Counted from the stretch's first letter, positions 10,701 through 22,800 are shown. The stretch: DNA of 64,000 bases from Theobroma cacao (GCF_000208745.1 NC_030850.1:36244285-36308284); one strand, 5' to 3'. Notes: a model not told the origin generated them from the sequence alone. Numbers and translations: made by a program.

Positions 10701-11787
10701 AGAGACAAAACTAATATCCCTTAATGACCAATTTCCAGATTAAAAGTTAACCAACAAGGAAAAGAACACATTTCAGACTCTTATTCAATATCTAAGTCTA
10801 ACTTACATGAGACATTTACAACTAATAATCTTCAAATCTTCTCAAATAGAAACCTCATGGTGCTGGGAAGGAAAAATGTGCACTCAAATCATTACAAACT
10901 TCTTAAAGCCGAACAATAAAACACAGGTTTTGCTGCTTACCCTTGTAATCACTCCATGTGCCATGTGCAAACAACCGAAGCACCTCAAGGTACACTGAGT
11001 TTTCAGTTCGTTCAAGCTGCAAAGGTTCATTAATTTCACATAAATTACAATTAAACTAATGCTTAAAAAAATGCTTATCAAGAAAACCAACACACCATAA
11101 AATAGAGAACAATAAAAATACAAAAAAAAAAAACTACAATCTAATAGCATAGTAACCATTTAATTGCTCAGAAATTGTAATTCACATTCATGAGTTTTAT
11201 ATATTTATCTTTCCCCCAAAAACTTCTGGTCAATTTAAGCCAAATTTGAACTTCTCTGACTAATGATTGACGAATGCATGTGAAACTAGTCAAACAATTT
11301 GCCAGATAAAATTTTTAAATTAAACAAAACATCCGACAAGAGTCCAACCTAATTCCATAGATGGCATTCCTACGCGATGTATAAAGAACGAAGCAAACAG
11401 CTAAAAAGTATGGTATGTAATTTACAAAATAGGAGACAAATATATCAATTTATAAATCCAAACACGTTAATGAAACTTTGATTTCCATATTTTTCACTCA
11501 AATTTCTCATCAACCAAACAGTGTGCTTCTACGCCCACACAATCTCTTCACAGTCAATAAACGATGTACAGCAAACAATAAATAAATTAATTGGTTACAG
11601 CTTTGATAGGAATGGAACAGGTTCGAACCTCAGCGACACTGGGCACGGCAAGAATCTCAGAGAAGGCGAAAAGGGAAGGATGCGACGTCGCTTCGAGGAT
11701 TACGGAGCCAAGAGCCGAGCCCTGCTGAGCCGACGCTTGCTTCACGAAGTGATCGATCAAGTCTGCTTGTTTTTGCTCGATATCCAT
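7749..11787 (-). CDS. CSN7: COP9 signalosome subunit 7 (CSN7/FUS5), nine coding exons
   Basis: Subunit of the nuclear COP9 signalosome, which removes NEDD8 from cullins and is needed for light-controlled development. Coding exons in transcript order: 11629-11787, 10941-11016, 10144-10232, 9734-9823, 8976-9020, 8824-8894, 8483-8621, 7933-8021, 7749-7770. They join in frame to 259 aa, matching the ~260 aa of Arabidopsis CSN7. The protein begins MDIEQKQADL. The PCI-domain region includes LKQLTVLTLAE, ELDVTNVRELEDFLINECMY and GKLDQLRRCFE. The C-terminal tail has GGVMDYEED and ends in basic RPKRRRHP. The last exon codes only seven residues and was found by its acceptor (tgcag) and the expected RRRHP ending. 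The exon 1 donor is weak (GAG|gttcga) and one acceptor is gag, but reading phase and homology support both. The gene is divergent from LCMT1, about 2.3 kb between start codons. Confidence 0.92.
9255..9430 (-). mobile_element. Possible SINE-like retroposon in a CSN7 intron
   Basis: Read on the minus strand, this intron segment has a B-box-like patch (gagatcaaactc), then a G/C-rich middle (ccagggattggggg), and ends in an A-rich tail that runs into a purine tract (plus-strand 9255-9292 is T-rich). That layout, pol III-like promoter then tail, is typical of plant tRNA-derived SINEs. I cannot see an A box or target-site duplication with certainty. An ordinary intronic low-complexity patch is the alternative. 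Confidence 0.35.
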
Positions 11788-11856
11788 CTTCCAAAAAAAA
11801 AAATTTACAGATAGAAAAGCATTCAGAGAACCGAAAAATAAATATAAAACCTAGGG

Positions 11857-11864
11857 TTTGGCGC
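11857..11864 (+). promoter_or_regulatory. E2F-like site (TTTGGCGC) and telo-box in CSN7 leader/promoter
   Basis: TTTGGCGC matches the plant E2F consensus TTTSSCGC and lies ~70 bp upstream of the CSN7 ATG. Immediately adjacent, the minus strand reads AAACCCTA, a telo-box. Telo-box plus E2F combinations occur in promoters of growth-related genes. The same octamer stands ~150 bp before the LCMT1 start. Confidence 0.4.
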
Positions 11865-12594
11865 TGGCGACGGTGGATTTCGCGACGGAGAGTTTTTTAG
11901 GGTTGAAATAAAATTACGATTCGATCGTCTCCCCTGAGAGTGAGAGAATTCGGGACATCAAAGCTGTCCCGCTTTAACTTCCTTCTAGTTTAGCCTCTCT
12001 TTGGGGGAAGGGTTTATATGATTTTGCAAAATTATTTATATAAATTACATCAAAATTATATAATCATAGTATATTTAAGTACTTATATTTATTATACAAA
12101 AGTTGATGATAATGGTAGAAAAAGTATTTAAATAATAATTAATTTTTTTATTAAAATGTAAAATTGCTGATGTTTTCTGTATTGGCAACTTTGCGCTACA
12201 CTGTCACAGGTGTCTCGAGGCTTGACATAATGTTATGATGATGGAAACCATTTTATTTTATTTTTATTTTTATGGTGCAATTATTTTATTAAATTCATAA
12301 AAAAAATTCTAAATTCATTGTGTTGGATGTCTTTAGTTATAGAAATGTAAATCTAAAAATGTGTGAATCATGAAACTCGATCGGGACTTTGTCTTAATTT
12401 AACCCTTTAAATTGATATTTTTAATTAATTAGTTAATTGATTAATCTCTTTTTTTATATGTTACTAAATAATTGAAATTATTACTTTAGGGAATAAATAT
12501 TTTTCCTTTTAATATTCCTTCATTTTTTTCTCATCCTTTGTGTGTGCAAATTGAGAATTAAAGTATTCATTTATTCTTTAACTGCTTGTCTCTT

Positions 12595-12770
12595 TTTTAT
12601 TTTTATGAAAATTAAGATATTATCATGTATTTTATATTAATATTTAATTTTTTTGTAAGATTGATGTTTATTGCTTTTTAATACGTAAAACAAACAAAAT
12701 TAAAACATAAAATTGTAATATAAAACAAGTATGAGTATTGAGTGTTTAAAAATGAAACATATAGGATGAA
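12595..12770 (+). repeat. Diverged direct repeat, unit 1 (between CSN7 and LCMT1)
   Basis: Begins ttatttttatgaaaatt and continues through ttgctttttaatacg. It resembles 12951-13130 at an offset of ~356 bp. The copies have drifted and both are AT-rich, so the match is clearest in the first 20 bases and in the tgctttttaa block. Confidence 0.5.
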
Positions 12771-12950
12771 ATTTGGACCAAATAATAGATTAATTAATTA
12801 TTAAAACCCTTTTGTTATCAAATACATTATCAATTTAACCTTATTTTTTAATAAAAATTTGATTACCTCTTAATTTTTTTAAAATTTTTATCGACATATA
12901 AAATCTTACTGAAATGATATTCTCTTGGTTCTTATATGTTTGTTTTTTTT

Positions 12951-13130
12951 TTATTTTTATGAAAATTGAGATAAAAGTTTTGACTTTAATTTATTTTATA
13001 TTAAATTTTAAGTTTTATTATAACATAGATTTTTAATGCTTTTTAACATGAAAAATTAAAAAGATTATAAAAAATAATATAAAAAGAATAAGACTAATAA
13101 GTATCTAAAAAGGATCGTTAAAGATATAAT
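12951..13130 (+). repeat. Diverged direct repeat, unit 2 (between CSN7 and LCMT1)
   Basis: Second copy of the 12595-12770 block, beginning ttatttttatgaaaatt and containing atgctttttaacatg. It is probably an old local duplication or two remnants of one repeat family. Confidence 0.5.
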
Positions 13131-13439
13131 AAAATAAAAGAGATAAAGAAAAAATAGACAAAAGGATTAGTAACAAGTGACGATTTAAGTAGAACTTTTT
13201 AATTGAAATATTATTTTTAAATTGTAAAAATCGAAATAGGTTTAGAATTCAAATGAAATACTAATTAAGCAATTAAGGATTAAATGAACTTTTTACAAAA
13301 ATTTCATCTTCCATGAGATATAAACAATTGAGTAACATACTTTCATTTTTTAAAATTTTAATCAAAATTTTAAATAAATTTATTAATTTTGAAATAAACA
13401 CTGTATCTCAATAGTGTAAATACAATTACAAAGAATATA

Positions 13440-13640
13440 AAAAGATTAAAATATTTTTTTATTAATTTCAAAAATTATTATTATATATTTAAAAAAAAAT
13501 GGAGCATCAATAGTGCTCTTTAGCTCCCCAAGAGAATGGAGCACCGCTTGATGTTGCCTTGATTTTTTTTAAAATTAATAAAAAATTTAATAAAAATTAT
13601 ATAATAATAAAATTTAAAATTAATAAAAAGTAAAATTATA
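13440..13640. mobile_element. Possible MITE remnant with AT-rich inverted flanks
   Basis: A GC-richer core at ~13500-13560 (tggagcatcaatagtgctc, ctccccaagagaatggagca) sits between AT-rich arms (left: tattaatttcaaaaattatt; right: aaattaataaaaaatttaat) that are partly complementary. This looks like a small decayed TIR element, but low-complexity arms alone could give the same picture. Confidence 0.3.
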
Positions 13641-13945
13641 TTTTTAATATTATCATATTATCAAATTAATGAAAATTTTAACTGTTGACTAATACTTAAA
13701 CCTATGTGTTTAATGAAAGATTTTTTTTAAGACAAAATATTCATTTTAAAAATTAATGAACTCGTTTAAAATTTTAATTAAAACTGAAAGGGAGATAAAT
13801 TATTTTAAATTATTTGTAGGGGGTAAATTGGTAATTAAAATGCAACTGAATTTAGAAAATGGTTATAAAAAATTACAACGCAAAATTACATTTACAGTCG
13901 GATAAATAATTTTTTTCCCTCCTTAAACAGAGATGGTAACAGACA

Positions 13946-13953
13946 TTTGGCGC
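13946..13953 (+). promoter_or_regulatory. E2F-like site (TTTGGCGC) upstream of LCMT1
   Basis: The octamer TTTGGCGC, followed by gtca, lies 149-156 bp before the LCMT1 ATG in a short less AT-rich patch that looks like the core promoter. It matches TTTSSCGC, the plant E2F-binding consensus. Confidence 0.4.
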
Positions 13954-14101
13954 GTCAGACTGCGAGCCAAAAAATTCACGGGGACATTAAAATTTAGGCT
14001 AATCATAATCCATATTCAGTTAACTACGATTTATCTCTCTCTTCCAAAAGAAAAGGAAATATCTCTGTCTTCATCGCGCGAGGAAAAAGAGTAATCGAAG
14101 C

Positions 14102-17100
14102 ATGGCGAATTCGGCGGCTGATTCACGGAGCAACAGGGCGGCGGTTCAAGCCACCAACGACGACGCTGCAGCCAGTAAACTGTGCGTGCCTCTTCCTTAT
14201 TTTTTTACGATGTTATTTGGAACTTTCGGAAACGTTAAATTTCATCTATCACTGCGGGAATTAAAGAAAAACAGAAAAAGTAGGTTTGGGAACTTGTAAT
14301 TGTGTTAGAATGATCTGAACATTTTATTGTGGAGTTTGGATACAAGGTTTCGACCTGAAGGAGACGAATCTGATAAACAATTAATTTAGGACTTGTTCTT
14401 TCTCTGTTTTGGATACATTAGAAGAATTTATGTTTGCTTAAACATTTCTCAATTTTCATTTATCACTGCGGAAATTAAAGAAAACAGAAAAAGTAGGTTT
14501 GGAACTTGTAATTGTGTTCGAATGATCTGAACATTTTATTGTGGGGTTTGGATACAAGGTTCCGATGTGAAGGAGACGAATCTGATGAACAATTAATTTA
14601 GGAGCTTGTTCTTTCTCTGTTTTGGATACCTTAGAAGAATTTATATTTGCTTAAACATTTCTTAATTTTCAGAAATGATGTTTATCACTATTATTATGCT
14701 AACGGTCAAAAACTCTGTTTCTTTAAAGGTCATGTGTTAAAAAGGGATACATGAAAGATGACTACATCCATTTGTTTGTTAGAAGACCTGTGAGGAGATC
14801 TCCTATAATTAACCGTGGTAAGAATTTGATTTGTTTGAGGATTTAGCATTTTGATTTGTTGCTTTGTGGTTTTTGTAATGAGTTTAATCTTATTCATCAT
14901 TCTTTCATTGTTGGGGTGTATATTTGAGGTTATTTTGCTCGTTGGGCTGCTCTGAGGAAGCTTCTCTATCAGTTTCTTGATTGTGAAGGATGTAATGGTG
15001 AAAAGGGTCATACGAAGAAGCAGATATTATCACTTGGTGCTGGGTTTGATACGACGTATTTTCAGTTGCAGGTGCCTGAGTTTTCTTGTGAGTTGGGATA
15101 AGCTCATATCACATGACAAACTTAAGAATGTTTATCTTCATTGTTTGATTCATGTAAAACACATGAAACTTTAAGTTGTTCCACTGTTGTATTTTTGCTG
15201 GTATGAATTACTTGCTATTTGTTTTTTTTTTTTTTGTGTGTGTTTGGTAAATATCTGGAGAAAATGCATGCTCCCGATGTGTATATTTACTGCAGATATT
15301 TTTGGAAATTTTGATTTACCTTTTAGAAGCCTGAATATTGACAAGTTTAATTGGCCTTCTATTTTCTTTTTCCTGGACAGGATGAGGGAAAAGCTCCATA
15401 TCTATATGTGGAACTGGATTTTAAAGAGGTGCAATTTTGAAACATTTTTGAGCTTTTCCATGAGTTAAAACTTAGCTTAATTTCTCTGTATTGAGGATGC
15501 ATTGAGTCCTGAGCTGGTTAAGACTTTTCTATTAAAGTAGCTTATGTTAACCTTATTCATGGATCATGTATTCTCTGTTGTATCTTTAGTGAGCAGTTGA
15601 TTTACTTAACTGAGTCAAATGATAGAAATTTATATGCTATACCATGCAGTTGAGTGAAATATGATTGTAATGGATTTGCACCCTATCCTGCTTTAAAAGG
15701 TGATTTATTTTCCTATAGGTAACTAGTAAAAAGGCTTCCCTTATTGAATCCTGCAGTCAGTTGAGGGACAAAGTGGGTGCAACAGCATCAATCTCACTAG
15801 GTAAGTGGCCCTGGTTATTGCTACATGGAATTGCTGCTGGTATTAGTTTCATAATGGCTGTCTTTTCCTTTTGTCTCAAACTTGCCATCTTCCTTTTCTG
15901 GTATGTGTGGATGGGGCTATTAGCAAGAGTATGGTTACGCCATGCTACATAAACTTTAAAGCATTCAAGTTGCCATGCAAAACATAATGCAGAAAAGTTC
16001 ATTTTCAACCACTGTTCTATAAGTAACTCATATTTGGTGTGAGTTGGTTTTCTTTTGTCAAATATGTCTAAAGTTTTTCTTGGTTTAGACTTATATGATT
16101 TTATAGGCTTTGGTGGCATATTTTTGTTTATTATAGTGCATCATATATATAACAGATGTTTTATTGAAGGAATCATAGTGCTAGCTTCTTGTACTTTATG
16201 TATTCTGCTTCTGCTCTTTTGTATGAACTCCTGTGATTGCATACATGAAATTCTGGTGCATTTAAGCACGTGTTTCTTTTGAGGAATGATAGAGAGTTTG
16301 TATCTTTGCAGAGAACGGAGAAGTGCTTAGTGATCAGTACAAGCTACTTCCAGTTGATTTGCGCGACATACAGAAATTAGATGATGTCATATCTCTGGCA
16401 AATATGGATCCCGGGTGTGTTCATGAATCAATTCCTATTCTTTTGTATTTGTTAGCATTTTACTCATCCTTTTGGAAGCAGTAAGTAATTAACAATGCTT
16501 TCTTTCTATTTCATTTTGCATGTTTTACGAATGTAATTATGATGGTTTCCAGCAATTTGTGTTGTTTTCCTTGTTTGGGTGTTAAATTTGTATGTTATTT
16601 TAGCTTTTTTCATGAATTCTCTTTCTTTTCTGCCTTTTGGGTGGAAACTTTTTATTCTTTCCATGGTTAGGGACCTTAGGGTCGTCTGATATTGGTATCA
16701 GTCTGCCAACATTTATAATTGCAGAATGCGTTTTAATATACCTGGATCCAGATTCAAGCCGTTCTGTTGTTGGCTGGGCATCGAAAACATTTTCAACAGC
16801 AATATTTTTCTTATATGAGCAGGTTCTGTACTTTTCTGAAATTCCAGCATCTTTAATTCCTTTCTTTTTGTTGGTTGTGGTTTCCTGCAACTGTTCCTTC
16901 CTTGAATGCCTTCCGTGTCTGGCATGGTTTAAGACAAAATGATAAATTCACAGTTACTGGTGCTTGTCAACAGATTCATCCAGATGATGCTTTTGGGCAG
17001 CAAATGATAAGAAATTTGGAGGTGAAAACATCTTACTTTCTCAAAGTCATTTAATTTTGAGGAGGCTTAATTCTGTGAGTGATTTAGTAGTTCTCGTTCA

Positions 17101-19815
17101 GCTGTACATATGGATTTCTTTTGAACCCAGAGATGTTTTGCCTTGTCTTGCATTTTGTTGATGTTAGGTTGAAAGATGTTTACATAGGTAGGGAATAGGG
17201 ATGGGAAAATCCCTTTATAGAACACCTTTCTTTTCCCCTTTCTTTCTTTTTGGTTGAGTTGAGAATTTTTCAACATAGGAATTAAGAGCTTTTATTCTAA
17301 AAGATTGTTTATGTGACTAAGGTGTCATGGAAGTAAAAAGGTGCAAATGGATATTCTGTCCTTGCTTAAGCACTGTTTATGCTAGACATGGGGGCTTGGA
17401 TGCCTTGATGTTGACTTATAGAAACTTACACTAAATTGATAACTCTTTGTCAACTTTTTGTTTCAGAGTCGAGGCTGTGCACTTTTGGGTATTTATGCTA
17501 CGCCAACTTTGCTTGCAAAGGAAAAACTATTTCTTGATCAGGGATGGCAGGTATATGAGTATATTTTTTATTTTTAATTTCACTTAACATTATACCATAT
17601 ACATCTTTTTATTGTATATTTCCTTAATTTCAATTGGACACAGTGTGGGCTGATGATAGGGGATTTAGGTGAAGGAAGATTGTATACATCTGCCAGTTTG
17701 TTTATTTATTTTATGATATGCATTTGGTGGGTGCCTGTAGAGCACTATTTTGATGGTAAATATAGTAATGCCTGATATAAAGGCGAAGTTCTGGCTAGAT
17801 AAAAATAAAAATCTAGCTGACTGTTTGTCCTTCTCCTTCACTCCTTTCTTCCTCAATACTGCCGGAATGAACTTTAATGAGTAGAAATGGGAGCATTATA
17901 TAACATTAGTAATATTTGTATGTTCTTTCTTGCTTTTGTTCTGAGCTGGATTCTCTCTAGCCTTTTTTCCTTTTGAATTTTATTATTTCAATAATCATTT
18001 ATGTTGTTTTCTTCAATATCTTTTGTGTATTTTGTGTTTGAGGTTTCAGAAAGCTGTTGCCTGGGACATGCTGAGAGTTTATAGTGAATTTGTTGATGCC
18101 CGTGAAAGACGCAGGTATGTGCTGCTTTAATGCTATAAAGTATTTTTTTTTCATATATGTCATGACATACAAAGCCAATTTGGCAGCACAGGTGTCTTCT
18201 TGCCTGTGGAGTAACTCATTAGTTGTTTTGAATTAGATTTCATTCTGATCACTTGTTTATTATCATCATGTCAGCTAAGTTTGATTTGTACTATCATGGA
18301 TTCAAATATCAGAATTGCAGTATCATGTGCAGTCATTTATTGATTACATAAGTTATATCTGTGGATTTGTTTGCTGTGCATAACTCCTGGGGTTTCAGTC
18401 ACCACTTTTATTCAATATATTTCCAACTGCCAAGGCCATGACCTGGTTAATGAGCTTGGCAACTTTGTATGCTGCTATAGGCCATGAAATTGATGATGAA
18501 ACAAAAGCAGCAGCTAAGTGCAACTTTAAAGTGGATCTGTAATTTTCTGTTGAGGGGAAAGATGTTCTTTCAAACAGATTAGAACTACTTTTAGAAGTAG
18601 AAAGTTCAAATCTGAATCAGATAATGAAAACCTGTGTCTTTGTGTGTGTGCCATTGCTGCTCTGCAAATGTTTCTTTACTGAAAAGAAGAATCTTTGCTT
18701 CCTTTCTTTTAGCAGCCTTTCTTTTAAGGTTTTTGAGAAGATTTAAAGGGAAATTCCTTTCAATTTCTTGGTTCACATCTTTAGCTGCTTTTCTACTTTA
18801 CATTGGGAAGCTTGTCATTTTTTCATTTCTGAAATATTCTTTGAGATGATTCTTATATGTGATATTCTGGTGATCAGAATTGAGCCGCTGGAATTGTTCG
18901 ATGAATTTGAAGAATGGCATATGATGCAGGTAAGTGAATCTTCGCTGAAAGAGAAAGTTAACACTCTAGAAGTACCTGGAAAATAACATGATCTTTACTT
19001 AGTCAGTGGATACTGGCCTGGCAATTAAAGGTCTTAGTTTTTGCAACCCTGGCTGGCCTGCTCACCTGGATAAGTGGTGGTCGCATAATCTATGCCTCTC
19101 ATCTGTTGATTTAAAAATTCTGCGGAGTTTATTATTGTCATCATCACTGATACTGTTTCAAACTGCTGATTTTCAGGAGCACTATTGTGTTGCATATGCA
19201 ATCAATGATGCCATGGTACGTCCATACATATAAGCCAAATCCTAGTGGCATTTTTCTTTGGTTTGGCCTCATATTCCTTCATCATGTGAATTTCCTTAAT
19301 TGCTGCCGAAGTTTGCTCTTCTTGATAGTATTGTGAACTATATTTGTACGTATATTTCCTTGTGTAGCAGACCAGAAATACCACTTATTTAGTGTCACTA
19401 GATTACTAGAACATTTTGTAGCATACGAAGCTCATCATTGCATTCACCGAAGCTAATGGTTTTAGCACCCCAAAAAAGAACCTCTTTAGTCCATAGCCTG
19501 GCTTTTTACAAAAATTGTCTTAGTTTTGTGTCATAATCAAAAAGTTTGATTAAGATCAAATTACTTCAATGATAGGACTGCATCTTTTTGTTCAATCTGT
19601 CTATCATTCTTTTATGATAATAACACAGATATTGTGATCAATTGGGGATAGATACTGTGGTTTCCTTGGACACTTACTTTTTCGTGGTTCAGGGGTGGTA
19701 TGGGAAATTTGGGTTTCCTGATGACCAGCAGCATGTGCCGAACACCTCCCCAGCTGTATCCCCATTAGAACACGAGGCTGCTCCGCGTCATACTTCTCTC
19801 GCCAACTTCAGATAA
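14102..19815 (+). CDS. LCMT1: Leucine carboxyl methyltransferase 1 (LCMT1/SBI1), 13 coding exons
   Basis: Cytosolic S-adenosylmethionine-dependent enzyme that methylates the C-terminal leucine carboxyl of the PP2A catalytic subunit. In Arabidopsis SBI1 this promotes BRI1 inactivation and dampens brassinosteroid signalling. Coding exons: 14102-14181, 14729-14817, 14929-15071, 15381-15428, 15719-15800, 16312-16414, 16702-16822, 16974-17021, 17467-17550, 18050-18114, 18878-18929, 19177-19215, 19693-19815. They join to 358 aa without frame breaks. Landmarks: [13 protein letters not shown] (~10-22), [11 protein letters not shown], the SAM-binding [14 protein letters not shown] (~90-103), LPVDLRD, the family motif [27 protein letters not shown], and [17 protein letters not shown] near the C-terminus. 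The length is slightly above the ~332-aa Arabidopsis protein; the extra residues lie mainly in a poorly conserved C-terminal tail after GFPDD. Donor and acceptor sites are all GT-AG. Confidence 0.93.
14243..14456 (+). repeat. 214-bp tandem duplication in LCMT1 intron 1, unit 1
   Basis: Starts catctatcactgcgg and is directly followed by a second copy at 14457-14670 with ~92-95% identity by eye (for example agaatgatctgaacatttta and ggagacgaatctgat are shared). The units abut without spacer. Low divergence points to a relatively recent event. Confidence 0.9.
14457..14670 (+). repeat. 214-bp tandem duplication in LCMT1 intron 1, unit 2
   Basis: Second unit of the duplication, starting catttatcactgcgg and ending cttaattttc, 58 bp before exon 2. 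Differences from unit 1 are single-base changes and one-base indels. Confidence 0.9.
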
Positions 19816-19833
19816 ACATTTAGTAGCAGAGAA

Positions 19834-19854
19834 GCACGTGTGACTGACACGTGC
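19834..19854. promoter_or_regulatory. Perfect inverted repeat with two CACGTG cores just after LCMT1 stop
   Basis: Arms gcacgtgt (19834-19841) and acacgtgc (19847-19854) pair perfectly around a 5-nt spacer, gactg. The site begins 19 bases after the LCMT1 stop codon. As DNA it is a pair of G-boxes; as RNA it would be a short stable stem in the 3' UTR. Its role is unknown. Confidence 0.5.
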
Positions 19855-22800
19855 CTGTTGAACGAGGGGGGTTCTTGTCAGGTAAAAAGGGACCTCTTCA
19901 CCTCGTCAGCCTTTAGCTCTAATAAGTCTCCAAAAGGTTTTATGACTTGTGTGGCTGCGTCTATGTGTAATTTGTTTTTGTTTGACTCGAGGAAAAACAG
20001 ATCCTTTTCTTTCTTCTGCAAGCTGTTTGGCAAAAGAAAACGTGGTGGGACCCAAACAGCACCAAAAACTGTCTCATACCCCCTTGTTACTGTGGGGTCA
20101 GAATCATGTGGAGATACACATTCATTGGTTGGTTGCTTTTGCTTCTCAATTTTGTTCTCTCTTCAAATATCTCTCCTCTCTTTATCCTCATGTTTGCCTT
20201 TCCCGTTTCCTGTTCTTTGGAATCTGCCTGACCTCAATGCCATTTTGGAAATGTTAATAGTTTGAACAAGCATCATAGTACTGTTCTAAGAAATGAAAAC
20301 TTATTCTCATGGTGGTTACGTGAGGTTTAAGATTGGAGCTTCGTTTTTGAGTTAGAAGTACGGTGATAATTCAAAGTTTAATGTGATATTAGAATTTGAG
20401 GAAACTGTTTTCACGCCTCCTTTAGTTAGGGGGTATTTTCTATTTGTTTGTATATGTTCAAATCACATTGTCGCATCAAATTAATTGTGTCGAGAAACTA
20501 GGTGATTTGAGTTCTAATTAGAGTATCCAGATTAATTACGTATCTAGCTCTTTGCCTCATAAAGCATATAGCCTATACTAAAATGATAAATTTGGACCCA
20601 CACTTAGAATCTGTGGCTAGAGGGATTTGGGAATTCTGTAACCTAATCCAATGCACGGCCATGAAACCAAACGAGAATGTAAAAGTAAGAAAACCCAAAA
20701 ACGAGAAAAGATTAGATATCCAATCTAGAAAAATGTACTCCCCTTTAGGGTCCACATTGATGACCTTTTGGGAAGAGAACAGTTCCTTCATTTTCTTTGG
20801 ATTGCCGCCTACCATTACTCTGTTTTTTTTTTTACTTTTTAGAATTTGTTTAGGGGGGTTCGTGGACGCTTGCAACACCCAAAGCTGTAGAAAAATAATA
20901 CCACTATATATATGTAAATATTTGTTTGCAGCTTTAGTGATATCCTTTGTTTACAGTTTCGGGCAGGAGGCTTGCCGCTGTTGTACTCAAAACCTGTTCC
21001 TAAATTCTGAAAAGAAAAATCTTCCAAGGTACTTGAAGTTTGTTAAATAACGCTTTTTTTTTTTTTGTCGTACTGCTCTTTATAGGTTAGGGTATAAAAA
21101 AAAAAATTAGAGGAGGCACTCGATGTTGTTTTGATTAGTTTCCAAAGAGCTTAAAGTTGGGTAGTTATGGTTCCCTGTCATGGCTACAGCTTCATAAATA
21201 ATTTATTTTAGTACAAGCTAGGGGGGAGAGTAAGATTATAATCTTGCTTGGCAATTTGAATAAATTCCAGGAAAGATTGAAGGTATAGGATTTATCTTGT
21301 TGGGTACTGGTAACCTTGTGGAGAATCAGATGCCTAAGATTCGAAGCATAACCAAAGTGGGATTAGAAAGGGGGTTAAGCCCTCAAACCAAGAAAAGTTG
21401 TTTCCCCCACCGTCGAGTCTTCTTAGTTAAAAAGGTTGAAACGGCGAGGCAAAAGTTCTTTCGAAAAGGAAATGCAAAAAAAAAAAAAACCAACTATAAG
21501 AAAAGAAGAGAATGATTGGGGTCCAGTGAGACAATGGAAATGGGAGGGAAAAAAAAAAATTAAACCTCCCTTTCACCGTTTTCAATCTCTGCCATTCACC
21601 TCCTTCCCCACCGCTTTTCTTTCCCTCCTTTTGCTTTTCTTCAAAAGGATCTACTCATTGTGGAATATCTATGTTATCCTGCCTTTCTATGCTTTGCAGT
21701 GCTTTGTGCATGTTACCTCCTCACCTCCCCTTGCACACTTTTCTCACTCATAAAAAGCATGAATTTGCATTTCAAATTTAAAGACTATTTAGGTCCTCAA
21801 GATTTAGAGATACAAAATATATGCAAAGATATGGGTTGGAAATTTTTTCAAAATGAGCCAATTATTGTCAAAAATGTTCAAGGTACTATTTCTCTATTGT
21901 CCAATGCTTAGCTCATTCTTTAAGCTAAACAAATTCCCACTCTCTATTCTTTTTGCAAATTGTCCTTTGTGCTGGCAAAAAGAGGAAAAGAATCAACCTA
22001 AGCAACAACTTTTTTTTCTTTCTTCAGCATTTATAAGGTCTACTTTCTCAAAACACAAAGTGCTTTTCAAATGTAACGAGTAGTAGATCCATGGGATTTA
22101 TTCTCTCTCTAATAAACAAATCAGTTGACCAAAGACTCAGCTAGGTGCATTATTCATTAATTTTCAGGTATTTGAATCTGAACTCAAGTTATATTCAAAT
22201 TCGACTATAAAAATTGAGTTAGATAAAACAAAATACTCTATTGTAGAAGTAACTATTGCTAACCTTTTTAACTGCACACAAAAAAACAAAATCCATCTTA
22301 AATAAATCCAGCAATGCCTGCCCTGCCCTGCCCTACACCCAAAGGGCAACAAATCCGGCATTGTGCTTGCTCATTGCCCTTAAACTCAATAATCAAGGCC
22401 AGGACCCACAAGCCACCCCAAAAAAACAAACAAACAACAGTTTGTGTAAGATCAATGTCCACTCTTTTCTTTCCCCCATACACCTAAGCCCCTGTAAGGC
22501 ACAATGTAAAAACAAAAAGCAGCCTTCTGCAACTCCCATTAATTAATACTAATAATATTTTAATTATTCAACCAACAAATTAAAACGTAATTAAATATAT
22601 AAATATTAAGAAAATAAGAAAGGTTGAAGAGAAAAAGAATTTGAAAAAAGAGGGAGACCCCACGACAGAAAATGGGAACACTCCGAATTCTCCACTGGCT
22701 ATAACCTTTACTCTTCATTTTCCTCACTCTCACTCTTGTCTCAAAAAGTGACATTTCCAAGCTTAAATCGGGCGCCACCACTACAGTACGCGCCACCGCC

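Larger units (their letters stand above)
11788..14101. other. Divergent intergenic region between CSN7 and LCMT1
   Basis: Contains the 5' leaders and promoters of both genes at its edges and strongly AT-rich DNA in the middle. The centre holds a diverged direct repeat (12595-12770 and 12951-13130) and a palindrome-rich, possibly MITE-derived patch (13440-13640). No reading frames of note occur. Confidence 0.65.

Noticed and set aside
11620..11632. gttcgaacctc resembling a tRNA T-loop/B box
   Set aside because: It lies across the CSN7 exon 1 boundary and no tRNA cloverleaf can be drawn around it.
13502..13560. Possible short coding or RNA element (tggagcatcaatagtgctc)
   Set aside because: Symmetry and AT-rich flanks fit a decayed transposon better; no RNA family recognised.
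19840..20265. 141-codon frame just after the LCMT1 stop
   Set aside because: It starts from a non-ATG codon in the expected 3' UTR and shows no family resemblance; it looks like chance open frame in a less AT-rich UTR.
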